The position numbers were made by a program, and so were the translations under genes. Source: Symbiodinium natans (Eukaryota; Sar; Dinophyceae; Suessiales; Symbiodiniaceae). Taken from it: a stretch of 57,500 nt of DNA. The DNA lies in assembly GCA_905221605.1 (NCBI GenBank), contig CAJNDS010001791.1, positions 1 to 57,500 on the forward strand, given 5' to 3'. Below are positions 36,333 through 46,771 of the stretch, one piece after another; positions within the stretch are counted from its first letter, which is position 1; each line of letters opens with the position of its first letter. The notes under the pieces are model-generated. The model was not told where the DNA came from and did not search any database. It saw nothing but the letters and a program-made list of their open reading frames with translations.

Positions 36333-36544
36333 GCTCCTGTCCAGGTCAAGGGCACCCGTGAAAACACGGCCGGCAGAAGCGGAAAACAGCCCTTGCCAGC
36401 ACCAACGGCGGCCTGGGTAGGTCTCGTGCCGGAAGGGTCGAGGGGCGTACCAATGCACTTGGGCCAGAAGGGCTTGGAGCTAAGATATCGGCGGGCGAGT
36501 GCTTTTGGAAAACTAGCTCGCCAGCCGCACCCCCCCCCCTTTCC

Positions 36545-36640
36545 GCACTACCTAACAAATTCATCGCTTTGTTTGTGAAACAACTGCCACAGTGACTGAA
36601 GGAACAGCAGCCCCTAACACGGCTACAATGACATTGGGTG
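36545..36640. pseudogene. Remnant of a monooxygenase unit at the left array edge
   Basis: Resembles the end of each array unit (about 39509-39618): CTAACAAATTCA.CG followed by TGTGAAACAACTGCCAC and AACAGCAGCCCC. Those bases are the 5' leader of the monooxygenase gene on the minus strand. Here the coding part is missing and the remaining sequence has indels, so only the leader of a lost unit survives. Confidence 0.7.
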
Positions 36641-37812
36641 TGACGCGTGAGCCCAAACCAGCCTGGACGAGCGCTCGAAACGGAGCTCAGCGATGGAGAC
36701 CTGGAAGGCCCACGAAACTGGCGGCAGACAGCTCAAAATCCTGTACCATGCACCTAGCAGCTAGAGCATGCTCGCAGCCCCAGGGGCCACTTGCAAGTTT
36801 TCAGCACATCGGGCTGCACTAAGGGCTCGTCGAAGTGCATGGTGTGCAATCACCAGGAGCGAGTCTTCACTCACTTTGCCTCTGGCCTCTGCACCCTCCC
36901 CCAAAATCGTTGCTTCTCGAAAGATATATCGCACGCTGCGCGAGCCCAAGTTTCGCTGGCTACGCCACCTCCCCTCTCTGTGTCTCGACATTCCGGGAGT
37001 TGACTTTAGGGTACCGGGTACAGTAGCGGTTGGCAGCATGGAGTACCTACCCCCCCAGTGGCGAAGTCAACTTGGACGTGCTGTGGGGCAAGCCCTCAGC
37101 TGCGGAACATTGTCTTTGGGCACCCGGGAAAACCAGCGGGTCTGCTGGAAAGGGCCCCGAAGACTCCCAAATCCCAAGGCCTGCTTGGCTAGAATGCCAT
37201 CCGCCTTGGTGCTTTGCTAACACGGCTGCGCAGCGTCTCCCTCCGTCGAGAGACCACTTGGACATGCTGAAGGGCTCTCCATGGCCGAAAGGGCCTGTAG
37301 GCCCTGTAGGCCTTTGCCGGAACATTGTCGTGGACATCTGTACACTTCAGGAAGGTCCCTGGGCCCATCGCGAAGACTGCCGCGGGACTTTGCCATAGAA
37401 CATTGCTGGCAGCAGACCAGCATGGAACAACTTGAAATTCAAAAACCAGATTGGATGCGGGGCCGGAAAGTTGAAAGACTTCAAGATATGCTGAGAGGCC
37501 GGCACGGCGCTTGCTCTTCCAGCACATCCGCTTCCAATTCGGCTTGCGCAGCCTCTCCCACATCCCTGGATCGAGGTTGTAACCTAGACAGAGCAGCATA
37601 AACTTGATGTGCCTCGGCTGTGAAGGTACTAGCATGATTCGCAGAAAACCCCTGGTAAATGGCCATGAAGCCATCTACAGATGCATGGGGAGGCTGGATG
37701 GGAGGCATTTGTTCAAAAAAATTGCTGGGGGCTCTATCCACGAGCCTGCCTGCAAGGCATGCGGCGCGCGGGTGCGATTGGTCCATCTTGGCGCATCTTG
37801 GCTTTGTCGAAA

Positions 37813-39453
37813 TCACTGCTTGCGGAAAACCCCTGCCAAACGCAGCAAGGCCCGGCTGAGACACGGAGGGGCTGCAAACCACATGAGACGAATGGCAACC
37901 TTGCATGAGGAAACCAGGACTTGTTCCAGCATCTCCAAGGCAGAAACGATCATCAAGGAATACCACGGAGGCATTTTCACACCTCCATCCTTCCCCAGGA
38001 CTTGGCATTCTGACCTCATGCTCTCGTTCAGCTCCCTCCTTGCTTCAATGATGACGTCATAAGCATGCTTTGAACACCACTTGCGGACGTGCGCGTAGCG
38101 CTGGTGCCACTGATACTCTGACTTGTGGCTTGCCAAGGCATTCCAACTGGCCACTTTCGCATCATCATCCATAAAGCTGTGCAGCAGGCACCCTGTCATG
38201 TGTGCCTGGTGAATGTGCAAGTCAGAGATGGGAGTGGTGGCATTGATGCAATGTGGCAACAACTTGGAAGAGCCTTTGTAGCCAGTACAAGACACCACGC
38301 AGTCAAACTTCTCACCGGGAAATGCCTCGCAGCTCACTGTGCCATCCGTGTTCTCGGTGAACTTCACACGACTGGCATCACCCTGCACTCCATAAGCATG
38401 CAGCATGAGGTTCATGAGCAGGAAATCTGAAAGCGGGACGATGCCTCCGCGCGTCTTCTCCCTGACCTTCTCACAATCCGGATTGCCCACGACGTACCAA
38501 TCCCAAGAATCCAAGTCGTCCAACTCAGCTTCCTTCTTCCAATCTTCAGCTGTCACCTCTGCTTCCAGCAGCGTGAAATGCCGATGTGGGTGGAAGAACA
38601 TGACAAGGCTTGAAAGCGGACTGTTGAAGCTCCTGCGAGTGTATGCCGTGGGCGATCGGTACAAGCAACGCACGGTGTTCTGCTGTTGGATAAGGAGGTG
38701 AGCTGCATCAATGGATGATTTCCCGCTCCCCACCAGCAACACACGTTTGCCGCGCAGGCTCTCCGCTTGCTTGCGGAGCTGGCTGGAGTGGACTTCCAGT
38801 GGGACGCCTAGCAAGTGAGGCTTCCCTCCGTAGCCGTCAAAGCCAGTAGCCTGCACCACATGCCGGCAAAGAAGGTGGGCTCGATCCGCCTTGGCACCTT
38901 TTGGAGCGTAGGAGACCTTCTTCAGCTTGCCCTCCTGTGAAACGTTGACAACTTCCCCAACGAAGTGCGCGCTTGTCACGCGATCTGCAATCTTGGCCGC
39001 GTACTGCCGAACTTGCTCGCTGGAAGCTTGGTGCCTGGAATCTGTGTGACACTCCGGCTGATCGTGGGGCAGGCCTGGCAAAGCGAAGCGATATGTTGGA
39101 ATGTGCAACTTCACGTTGTCCGAGGCATCCCACCAAAGCCCTCCGGGCTTTTCATCGAGAGAAACAAAAGCCATCTTGAGCGAGGCATCTTTCTGCTTCA
39201 ATGCCCACGCAATGCCCAAGCTTGTGAAGCCGTATCCAACGAAGGCAATGTCGAACTCTGGGCATGGCGTGTCTGCCCCGACCTCGTTCTTGAGGAGATC
39301 TTCTGCGATGTTCTCGAGGCTCAAGGAGCATGGGGACTTGGGAGACATGTCCTCGGGCGCCTCGGTTGACGTGGAGGACTCCCTGCTCCAAACAGGCTTC
39401 TTTGCCAACGCCGCCGGGAGGTCATTGTCGGCGAAGGACATGAACTCAGCCAT
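37813..39453 (-). CDS. FAD-dependent monooxygenase-like protein, copy 1
   Basis: Intronless, 546 residues from ATG 39453. The open frame extends to 39558 but begins there with GTG, so the first in-frame ATG is preferred; acceptor-like AG sites lie just upstream (GTGTGCAG at 39487, CTTGCAG at 39459, five bases before the ATG), as expected for trans-splicing. An FAD-binding GxG motif, FVGYGFTSLG, lies at residues 71-80, KPGGLWWD near 103, ATGF near 202, and an NAD(P)-type LLVGSGKSS near 240; SCTGYKG follows near the C-terminus. This order matches flavin-containing monooxygenases and related FAD/NAD(P) enzymes that oxygenate N or S atoms. The FMO fingerprint F-x-G-x-x-x-H is degenerate. A hydrophobic C-terminal helix may anchor the protein, as in microsomal FMOs. 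The substrate is unknown. Confidence 0.87.
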   Translation of the reverse strand: MAEFMSFADNDLPAALAKKPVWSRESSTSTEAPEDMSPKSPCSLSLENIAEDLLKNEVGADTPCPEFDIAFVGYGFTSLGIAWALKQKDASLKMAFVSLDEKPGGLWWDASDNVKLHIPTYRFALPGLPHDQPECHTDSRHQASSEQVRQYAAKIADRVTSAHFVGEVVNVSQEGKLKKVSYAPKGAKADRAHLLCRHVVQATGFDGYGGKPHLLGVPLEVHSSQLRKQAESLRGKRVLLVGSGKSSIDAAHLLIQQQNTVRCLYRSPTAYTRRSFNSPLSSLVMFFHPHRHFTLLEAEVTAEDWKKEAELDDLDSWDWYVVGNPDCEKVREKTRGGIVPLSDFLLMNLMLHAYGVQGDASRVKFTENTDGTVSCEAFPGEKFDCVVSCTGYKGSSKLLPHCINATTPISDLHIHQAHMTGCLLHSFMDDDAKVASWNALASHKSEYQWHQRYAHVRKWCSKHAYDVIIEARRELNESMRSECQVLGKDGGVKMPPWYSLMIVSALEMLEQVLVSSCKVAIRLMWFAAPPCLSRALLRLAGVFRKQ

Positions 39454-39490
39454 GAGCTCTGCAAGGTCAACGCTCTTTTGGAACCACTGC
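39454..39490 (-). promoter_or_regulatory. Candidate trans-splice acceptor region of the monooxygenase gene
   Basis: On the minus strand a pyrimidine-rich GGCCTTTTTGTCTC is followed by GTGTGCAG and then by CTTGCAG five bases before the preferred ATG. Dinoflagellate nuclear mRNAs receive a spliced leader at such AG sites. Identical sites precede the other two full copies at about 42432-42468 and 45410-45446. Which AG is used cannot be told from sequence. Confidence 0.45.
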
Positions 39491-40790
39491 ACACAGCTTG
39501 AGACAAAAAGGCCTAACAAATTCAGCGCCTGCTTTTGTGAAACAACTGCCACGATCACCGACTCACTGTGGCCTGATGAACAGCAGCCCCTTACTTTAGG
39601 CTACAATGACAGGTCGTGTGACGCGTGAGCCCAAACCAGCCTGGACGAGCGCTCGAAACGGAGCTCAGCGATGGAGACCTGGAAGGCCCACGAAACTGGC
39701 GGCAGACAGCTCAAAATCCTGTACCATGCACCTAGCAGCTAGAGCATGCTCGCAGCCCCAGGGCCCACTTGCAAGTTTTCAGCACATCGGGCTGCACTAA
39801 GGGCTCGTCGAAGTGCATGGTGTGCAATCACCAGGAGCGAGTCTTCACTCACTTTGCCTCTGGCCTCTGCACCCTCCCCCAAAATCGTTGCTTCTCGAAA
39901 GATATATCGCACGCTGCGCGAGCCCAAGTTTCGCTGGCTACGCCACCTCCCCTCTCTGTGTCTCGACATTCCGGGAGTTGACTTTAGGGTACCGGGTACA
40001 GTAGCGGTTGGCAGCATGGAGTACCTACCCCCCCAGTGGCGAAGTCAACTTGGACGTGCTGTGGGGCAAGCCCTCAGCTGCGGAACATTGTCTTTGGGCA
40101 CCCGGGAAAACCAGCGGGTCTGCTGGAAAGGGCCCCGAAGACCCCCAAATCCCAAGGCCTGCTTGGCTAGAATGCCATCCGCCTTGGTGCTTTGCTAACA
40201 CGGCTGCGCAGCGTCTCCCTCCGTCGAGAGACCACTTGGACATGCTGAAGGGCTCTCCATGGCCGAAAGGGCCTGTAGGCCCTGTAGGCCTTTGCCGGAA
40301 CATTGTCGTGGACATCTGTACACTTCAGGAAGGTCCCTGGGCCCATCGCGAAGACTGCCGCGGGACTTTGCCATAGAACATTGCTGGCAGCAGACCAGCA
40401 TGGAACAACTTGAAATTCAAAAACCAGATTGGATGCGGGGCCGGAAAGTTGAAAGACTTCAAGATATGCTGAGAGGCCGGCACGGCGCTTGCTCTTCCAG
40501 CACATCCGCTTCCAATTCGGCTTGCGCAGCCTCTCCCACATCCCTGGATCGAGGTTGTAACCTAGACAGAGCAGCATAAACTTGATGTGCCTCGGCTGTG
40601 AAGGTACTAGCATGATTCGCAGAAAACCCCTGGTAAATGGCCATGAAGCCATCTACAGATGCATGGGGAGGCTGGATGGGAGGCATTTGTTCAAAAAATT
40701 TGCTGGGGGCTCTATCCACGAGCCTGCCTGCAAGGCATGCGGCGCGCGGGTGCGATTGGTCCATCTTGGCGCATCTTGGCTTTGTCGAAA

Positions 40791-42431
40791 TCACTGCTTG
40801 CGGAAAACCCCTGCCAAACGCAGCAAGGCCCGGCTGAGACACGGAGGGGCTGCAAACCACATGAGACGAATGGCAACCTTGCATGAGGAAACCAGGACTT
40901 GTTCCAGCATCTCCAAGGCAGAAACGATCATCAAGGAATACCACGGAGGCATTTTCACCCCTCCATCCTTTCCCAGGACTTGGCATTCTGACCTCATGCT
41001 CTCGTTCAGCTCCCTCCTTGCTTCAATGATGACGTCATAAGCATGCTTTGAACACCACTTGCGGACGTGCGCGTAGCGCTGGTGCCACTGATACTCTGAC
41101 TTGTGGCTTGCCAAGGCATTCCAACTGGCCACTTTCGCATCATCATCCATAAAGCTGTGCAGCAGGCACCCTGTCATGTGTGCCTGGTGAATGTGCAAGT
41201 CAGAGATGGGAGTGGTGGCATTGATGCAATGTGGCAACAACTTGGAAGAGCCTTTGTAGCCAGTACAAGACACCACGCAGTCAAACTTCTCACCGGGAAA
41301 TGCCTCGCAGCTCACTGTGCCATCCGTGTTCTCGGTGAACTTCACACGACTGGCATCACCCTGCACTCCATAAGCGTGCAGCATGAGGTTCATGAGCAGG
41401 AAATCTGAAAGCGGGACGATGCCTCCGCGCGTCTTCTCCCTGACCTTCTCACAATCCGGATTGCCCACGACGTACCAATCCCAAGAATCCAAGTCGTCCA
41501 ACTCAGCTTCCTTCTTCCAGTCTTCAGCTGTCACCTCTGCTTCCAGCAGCGTGAAATGCCGATGTGGGTGGAAGAACATGACAAGGCTTGAAAGCGGACT
41601 GTTGAAGCTCCTGCGAGTGTATGCCGTGGGCGATCGGTACAAGCAACGCACGGTGTTCTGCTGTTGGATAAGGAGGTGAGCTGCATCAATGGATGATTTC
41701 CCGCTCCCCACCAGCAACACACGTTTGCCGCGCAGGCTCTCCGCTTGCTTGCGGAGCTGACTGGAGTGGACTTCCAGTGGGACGCCCAGCAAGTGAGGCT
41801 TCCCTCCGTAGCCGTCAAAGCCAGTAGCCTGCACCACATGCCGGCAAAGAAGGTGGGCTCGATCCGCCTTGGCACCTTTTGGAGCGTAGGAGACCTTCTT
41901 CAGCTTGCCCTCCTGTGAAACGTTGACAACTTCCCCAACGAAGTGCGCGCTTGTCACGCGATCTGCAATCTTGGCCGCGTACTGCCGAACTTGCTCGCTG
42001 GAAGCTTGGTGCCTGGAATCTGTGTGACACTCCGGCTGATCGTGGGGCAGGCCTGGCAAAGCGAAGCGATATGTTGGAATGTGCAACTTCACGTTGTCCG
42101 AGGCATCCCACCAAAGCCCTCCGGGCTTTTCATCGAGAGAAACAAACGCCATCTTGAGCGAGGCATCTTTCTGCTTCAATGCCCACGCAATGCCCAAGCT
42201 TGTGAAGCCATATCCAACGAAGGCAATGTCGAACTCTGGGCATGGCGTGTCTGCCCCGACCTCGTTCTTGAGGAGATCTTCTGCGATGTTCTCGAGGCTC
42301 AAGGAGCATGGGGACTTGGGAGACATGTCCTCGGGCGCCTCGGTTGACGTGGAGGACTCCCTGCTCCAAACAGGCTTCTTTGCCAACGCCGCCGGGAGGT
42401 CATTGTCGGCGAAGGACATGAACTCAGCCAT
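40791..42431 (-). CDS. FAD-dependent monooxygenase-like protein, copy 2
   Basis: Second full array copy, 546 residues, protein sequence identical to copies 1 and 3. Compared with copy 1 it differs at several codon positions (for example the Asp codon in AEDW, the His codon in LMLHAYG, the Leu codon in HLLGV, the Ala codon in KMAFVS, the Tyr codon in VGYGF, two codons in GKDGGVKM), all synonymous. In the 3' spacer it differs from copies 1 and 3 at one base in the A-run near 40698. Motifs and start choice as for copy 1. Confidence 0.87.
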   Translation of the reverse strand: MAEFMSFADNDLPAALAKKPVWSRESSTSTEAPEDMSPKSPCSLSLENIAEDLLKNEVGADTPCPEFDIAFVGYGFTSLGIAWALKQKDASLKMAFVSLDEKPGGLWWDASDNVKLHIPTYRFALPGLPHDQPECHTDSRHQASSEQVRQYAAKIADRVTSAHFVGEVVNVSQEGKLKKVSYAPKGAKADRAHLLCRHVVQATGFDGYGGKPHLLGVPLEVHSSQLRKQAESLRGKRVLLVGSGKSSIDAAHLLIQQQNTVRCLYRSPTAYTRRSFNSPLSSLVMFFHPHRHFTLLEAEVTAEDWKKEAELDDLDSWDWYVVGNPDCEKVREKTRGGIVPLSDFLLMNLMLHAYGVQGDASRVKFTENTDGTVSCEAFPGEKFDCVVSCTGYKGSSKLLPHCINATTPISDLHIHQAHMTGCLLHSFMDDDAKVASWNALASHKSEYQWHQRYAHVRKWCSKHAYDVIIEARRELNESMRSECQVLGKDGGVKMPPWYSLMIVSALEMLEQVLVSSCKVAIRLMWFAAPPCLSRALLRLAGVFRKQ

Positions 42432-43768
42432 GAGCTCTGCAAGGTCAACGCTCTTTTGGAACCACTGCACACAGCTTGAGACAAAAAGGCCTAACAAATT
42501 CAGCGCCTGCTTTTGTGAAACAACTGCCACGATCACCGACTCACTGTGGCCTGATGAACAGCAGCCCCTTACTTTAGGCTACAATGACAGGTCGTGTGAC
42601 GCGTGAGCCCAAACCAGCCTGGACGAGCGCTCGAAACGGAGCTCAGCGATGGAGACCTGGAAGGCCCACGAAACTGGCGGCAGACAGCTCAAAATCCTGT
42701 ACCATGCACCTAGCAGCTAGAGCATGCTCGCAGCCCCAGGGCCCACTTGCAAGTTTTCAGCACATCGGGCTGCACTAAGGGCTCGTCGAAGTGCATGGTG
42801 TGCAATCACCAGGAGCGAGTCTTCACTCACTTTGCCTCTGGCCTCTGCACCCTCCCCCAAAATCGTTGCTTCTCGAAAGATATATCGCACGCTGCGCGAG
42901 CCCAAGTTTCGCTGGCTACGCCACCTCCCCTCTCTGTGTCTCGACATTCCGGGAGTTGACTTTAGGGTACCGGGTACAGTAGCGGTTGGCAGCATGGAGT
43001 ACCTACCCCCCCAGTGGCGAAGTCAACTTGGACGTGCTGTGGGGCAAGCCCTCAGCTGCGGAACATTGTCTTTGGGCACCCGGGAAAACCAGCGGGTCTG
43101 CTGGAAAGGGCCCCGAAGACTCCCAAATCCCAAGGCCTGCTTGGCTAGAATGCCATCCGCCTTGGTGCTTTGCTAACACGGCTGCGCAGCGTCTCCCTCC
43201 GTCGAGAGACCACTTGGACATGCTGAAGGGCTCTCCATGGCCGAAAGGGCCTGTAGGCCCTGTAGGCCTTTGCCGGAACATTGTCGTGGACATCTGTACA
43301 CTTCAGGAAGGTCCCTGGGCCCATCGCGAAGACTGCCGCGGGACTTTGCCATAGAACATTGCTGGCAGCAGACCAGCATGGAACAACTTGAAATTCAAAA
43401 ACCAGATTGGATGCGGGGCCGGAAAGTTGAAAGACTTCAAGATATGCTGAGAGGCCGGCACGGCGCTTGCTCTTCCAGCACATCCGCTTCCAATTCGGCT
43501 TGCGCAGCCTCTCCCACATCCCTGGATCGAGGTTGTAACCTAGACAGAGCAGCATAAACTTGATGTGCCTCGGCTGTGAAGGTACTAGCATGATTCGCAG
43601 AAAACCCCTGGTAAATGGCCATGAAGCCATCTACAGATGCATGGGGAGGCTGGATGGGAGGCATTTGTTCAAAAAAATTGCTGGGGGCTCTATCCACGAG
43701 CCTGCCTGCAAGGCATGCGGCGCGCGGGTGCGATTGGTCCATCTTGGCGCATCTTGGCTTTGTCGAAA

Positions 43769-45409
43769 TCACTGCTTGCGGAAAACCCCTGCCAAACGCA
43801 GCAAGGCCCGGCTGAGACACGGAGGGGCTGCAAACCACATGAGACGAATGGCAACCTTGCATGAGGAAACCAGGACTTGTTCCAGCATCTCCAAGGCAGA
43901 AACGATCATCAAGGAATACCACGGAGGCATTTTCACACCTCCATCCTTCCCCAGGACTTGGCATTCTGACCTCATGCTCTCGTTCAGCTCCCTCCTTGCT
44001 TCAATGATGACGTCATAAGCATGCTTTGAACACCACTTGCGGACGTGCGCGTAGCGCTGGTGCCACTGATACTCTGACTTGTGGCTTGCCAAGGCATTCC
44101 AACTGGCCACTTTCGCATCATCATCCATAAAGCTGTGCAGCAGGCACCCTGTCATGTGTGCCTGGTGAATGTGCAAGTCAGAGATGGGAGTGGTGGCATT
44201 GATGCAATGTGGCAACAACTTGGAAGAGCCTTTGTAGCCAGTACAAGACACCACGCAGTCAAACTTCTCACCGGGAAATGCCTCGCAGCTCACTGTGCCA
44301 TCCGTGTTCTCGGTGAACTTCACACGACTGGCATCACCCTGCACTCCATAAGCGTGCAGCATGAGGTTCATGAGCAGGAAATCTGAAAGCGGGACGATGC
44401 CTCCGCGCGTCTTCTCCCTGACCTTCTCACAATCCGGATTGCCCACGACGTACCAATCCCAAGAATCCAAGTCGTCCAACTCAGCTTCCTTCTTCCAGTC
44501 TTCAGCTGTCACCTCTGCTTCCAGCAGCGTGAAATGCCGATGTGGGTGGAAGAACATGACAAGGCTTGAAAGCGGACTGTTGAAGCTCCTGCGAGTGTAT
44601 GCCGTGGGCGATCGGTACAAGCAACGCACGGTGTTCTGCTGTTGGATAAGGAGGTGAGCTGCATCAATGGATGATTTCCCGCTCCCCACCAGCAACACAC
44701 GTTTGCCGCGCAGGCTCTCCGCTTGCTTGCGGAGCTGACTGGAGTGGACTTCCAGTGGGACGCCCAGCAAGTGAGGCTTCCCTCCGTAGCCGTCAAAGCC
44801 AGTAGCCTGCACCACATGCCGGCAAAGAAGGTGGGCTCGATCCGCCTTGGCACCTTTTGGAGCGTAGGAGACCTTCTTCAGCTTGCCCTCCTGTGAAACG
44901 TTGACTACTTCCCCAACGAAGTGCGCGCTTGTCACGCGATCTGCAATCTTGGCCGCGTACTGCCGAACTTGCTCGCTGGAAGCTTGGTGCCTGGAATCTG
45001 TGTGACACTCCGGCTGATCGTGGGGCAGGCCTGGCAAAGCGAAGCGATATGTTGGAATGTGCAACTTCACGTTGTCCGAGGCATCCCACCAAAGCCCTCC
45101 GGGCTTTTCATCGAGAGAAACAAACGCCATCTTGAGCGAGGCATCTTTCTGCTTCAATGCCCACGCAATGCCCAAGCTTGTGAAGCCATATCCAACGAAG
45201 GCAATGTCGAACTCTGGGCATGGCGTGTCTGCCCCGACCTCGTTCTTGAGGAGATCTTCTGCGATGTTCTCGAGGCTCAAGGAGCATGGGGACTTGGGAG
45301 ACATGTCCTCGGGCGCCTCGGTTGACGTGGAGGACTCCCTGCTCCAAACAGGCTTCTTTGCCAACGCCGCCGGGAGGTCATTGTCGGCGAAGGACATGAA
45401 CTCAGCCAT
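43769..45409 (-). CDS. FAD-dependent monooxygenase-like protein, copy 3
   Basis: Third full array copy and the first in the direction of transcription; 546 residues, identical in protein to the other two. It shares most silent variants with copy 2 but has copy-1-type bases in the last coding stretch, plus one private silent change in the GEVVNV valine codon near 44906. This mosaic suggests sequence exchange between units. Its upstream spacer has a 4-base deletion near 45516 relative to the others. Confidence 0.87.
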   Translation of the reverse strand: MAEFMSFADNDLPAALAKKPVWSRESSTSTEAPEDMSPKSPCSLSLENIAEDLLKNEVGADTPCPEFDIAFVGYGFTSLGIAWALKQKDASLKMAFVSLDEKPGGLWWDASDNVKLHIPTYRFALPGLPHDQPECHTDSRHQASSEQVRQYAAKIADRVTSAHFVGEVVNVSQEGKLKKVSYAPKGAKADRAHLLCRHVVQATGFDGYGGKPHLLGVPLEVHSSQLRKQAESLRGKRVLLVGSGKSSIDAAHLLIQQQNTVRCLYRSPTAYTRRSFNSPLSSLVMFFHPHRHFTLLEAEVTAEDWKKEAELDDLDSWDWYVVGNPDCEKVREKTRGGIVPLSDFLLMNLMLHAYGVQGDASRVKFTENTDGTVSCEAFPGEKFDCVVSCTGYKGSSKLLPHCINATTPISDLHIHQAHMTGCLLHSFMDDDAKVASWNALASHKSEYQWHQRYAHVRKWCSKHAYDVIIEARRELNESMRSECQVLGKDGGVKMPPWYSLMIVSALEMLEQVLVSSCKVAIRLMWFAAPPCLSRALLRLAGVFRKQ

Positions 45410-45570
45410 GAGCTCTGCAAGGTCAACGCTCTTTTGGAACCACTGCACACAGCTTGAGACAAAAAGGCCTAACAAATTCAGCGCCTGCTTTTGTGAAACA
45501 ACTGCCACGATCACTCAGTGTGGCCTGATGAACAGCAGCCCCTTACTTTAGGCTACAATGACAGGTCGTG

Positions 45571-46410
45571 TGACGCGTGAGCCCAAACCAGCCTGGACGA
45601 GCGCTCGAAACGGAGCTCAGCGATGGAGACCTGGAAGGCCCACGAAACTGGCGGCAGACAGCTCAAAATCCTGTACCATGCACCTAGCAGCTAGAGCATG
45701 CTCGCAGCCCCAGGGCCCACTTGCAAGTTTTCAGCACATCGGGCTGCACTAAGGGCTCGTCGAAGTGCATGGTGTGCAATCACCAGGAGCGAGTCTTCAC
45801 TCACTTTGCCTCTGGCCTCTGCACCCTCCCCCAAAATCGTTGCTTCTCGAAAGATATATCGCACGCTGCGCGAGCCCAAGTTTCGCTGGCTACGCCACCT
45901 CCCCTCTCTGTGTCTCGACATTCCGGGAGTTGACTTTAGGGTACCGGGTACAGTAGCGGTTGGCAGCATGGAGTACCTACCCCCCCAGTGGCGAAGTCAA
46001 CTTGGACGTGCTGTGGGGCAAGCCCTCAGCTGCGGAACATTGTCTTTGGGCACCCGGGAAAACCAGCGGGTCTGCTGGAAAGGGCCCCGCAGACTCCCAA
46101 ATCCCAAGGCCTGCATGGCTAGAATGCCATGCGCCTTGGTGCTTTGCTAACACGGCTGCACAGCGTCTCCCTCTGTCGAGAGACCACTTGGACATGCTTA
46201 ACCATAGAACATTGCTGGCCGACAGCAGACCAGCATGGAACAACTTGAAATTCAAAAACCAGATTGGATGCGGGGCCGGAAAGTTGAAAGACTTCAAGAT
46301 ATGCTGAGAGGCCGGCACGGCGCTTGCTCTTCCAGCACATCCGCTTCCAATTCGGCCTGCGCAGCCTCTCTGTCCCACATCCCTGGATCGAGGTTGTAAC
46401 CTAGACGAAC
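45571..46410. pseudogene. Truncated fourth array unit without the gene
   Basis: Matches the first part of the unit (spacer only) to about 46195, then lacks about 170 bases relative to the other units and resumes at CCATAGAACATTGCTGG. Similarity ends near 46410 at AACATAAACTTGATGT. The monooxygenase coding part is absent. Confidence 0.85.
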
Positions 46411-46539
46411 AACATAAACTTGATGTGGCTCGTGTTCGCACACTTCCGCACTGGACTGTGCTTCGCAAATCGCAGAATAGCGCTTGGTGACGCAGGGCAG
46501 TGAAATCTTCGGCGCTGCAAGGGCGCACCAGCTTGCCTA

Positions 46540-46725
46540 CACGGCGTCTCCTTTGTGAGGAGACAATTTAAACATGCTGAAACGCACCTTGGTCTTTGCC
46601 GGAACATTGTCGAGTTGACATCTGTACACTCTCAAAGACATGGCTACATGGGTTGCTTGGCAGGGTCTTGAAGACTCCCATGAGGCATTGCCATGGAACA
46701 TTGCTGGGCATCAGCGGATCTACAT
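46540..46725. repeat. Second degraded copy of part of the array spacer
   Basis: Segments CGGCGTCTCC, AACATGCTGAA, CTTTGCCGGAACATTGTCG, ACATCTGTACACT and CATGGAACATTGCTGG occur in the same order as at about 37219-37410 in the array unit, with many substitutions. It sits just beyond the truncated unit 4, so an older, strongly diverged array unit lies at this edge. Confidence 0.65.
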
Positions 46726-46771
46726 GGAGAAGTTGTGAATAACTGATAATGTATAATGGCAAGATAGCAGC

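Larger units (their letters stand above)
36641..46410. repeat. Tandem array of a 2.98 kb unit
   Basis: The block starting TGACGCGTGAGCCCAAACCA begins at 36641, 39619, 42597 and 45571, so unit lengths are 2978, 2978 and 2974 bases. Units 1-3 are complete and differ at only a handful of positions; unit 4 is truncated and carries a deletion. Each complete unit holds one minus-strand monooxygenase-like gene and about 1.3 kb of spacer. Such head-to-tail arrays are typical of dinoflagellate gene families. Confidence 0.95.

Noticed and set aside
39454-39558. Longer 581-residue monooxygenase start
   Set aside because: The upstream limit of the frame is GTG, not ATG, and acceptor-like AG sites lie between it and the first ATG at 39453.
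37604-45551. Many plus-strand open frames repeated in each array unit (for example 152-, 150-, 134- and 175-residue frames)
   Set aside because: They lie antisense to the monooxygenase gene or in its spacer, are conserved only because the whole unit is duplicated, and show no domain.
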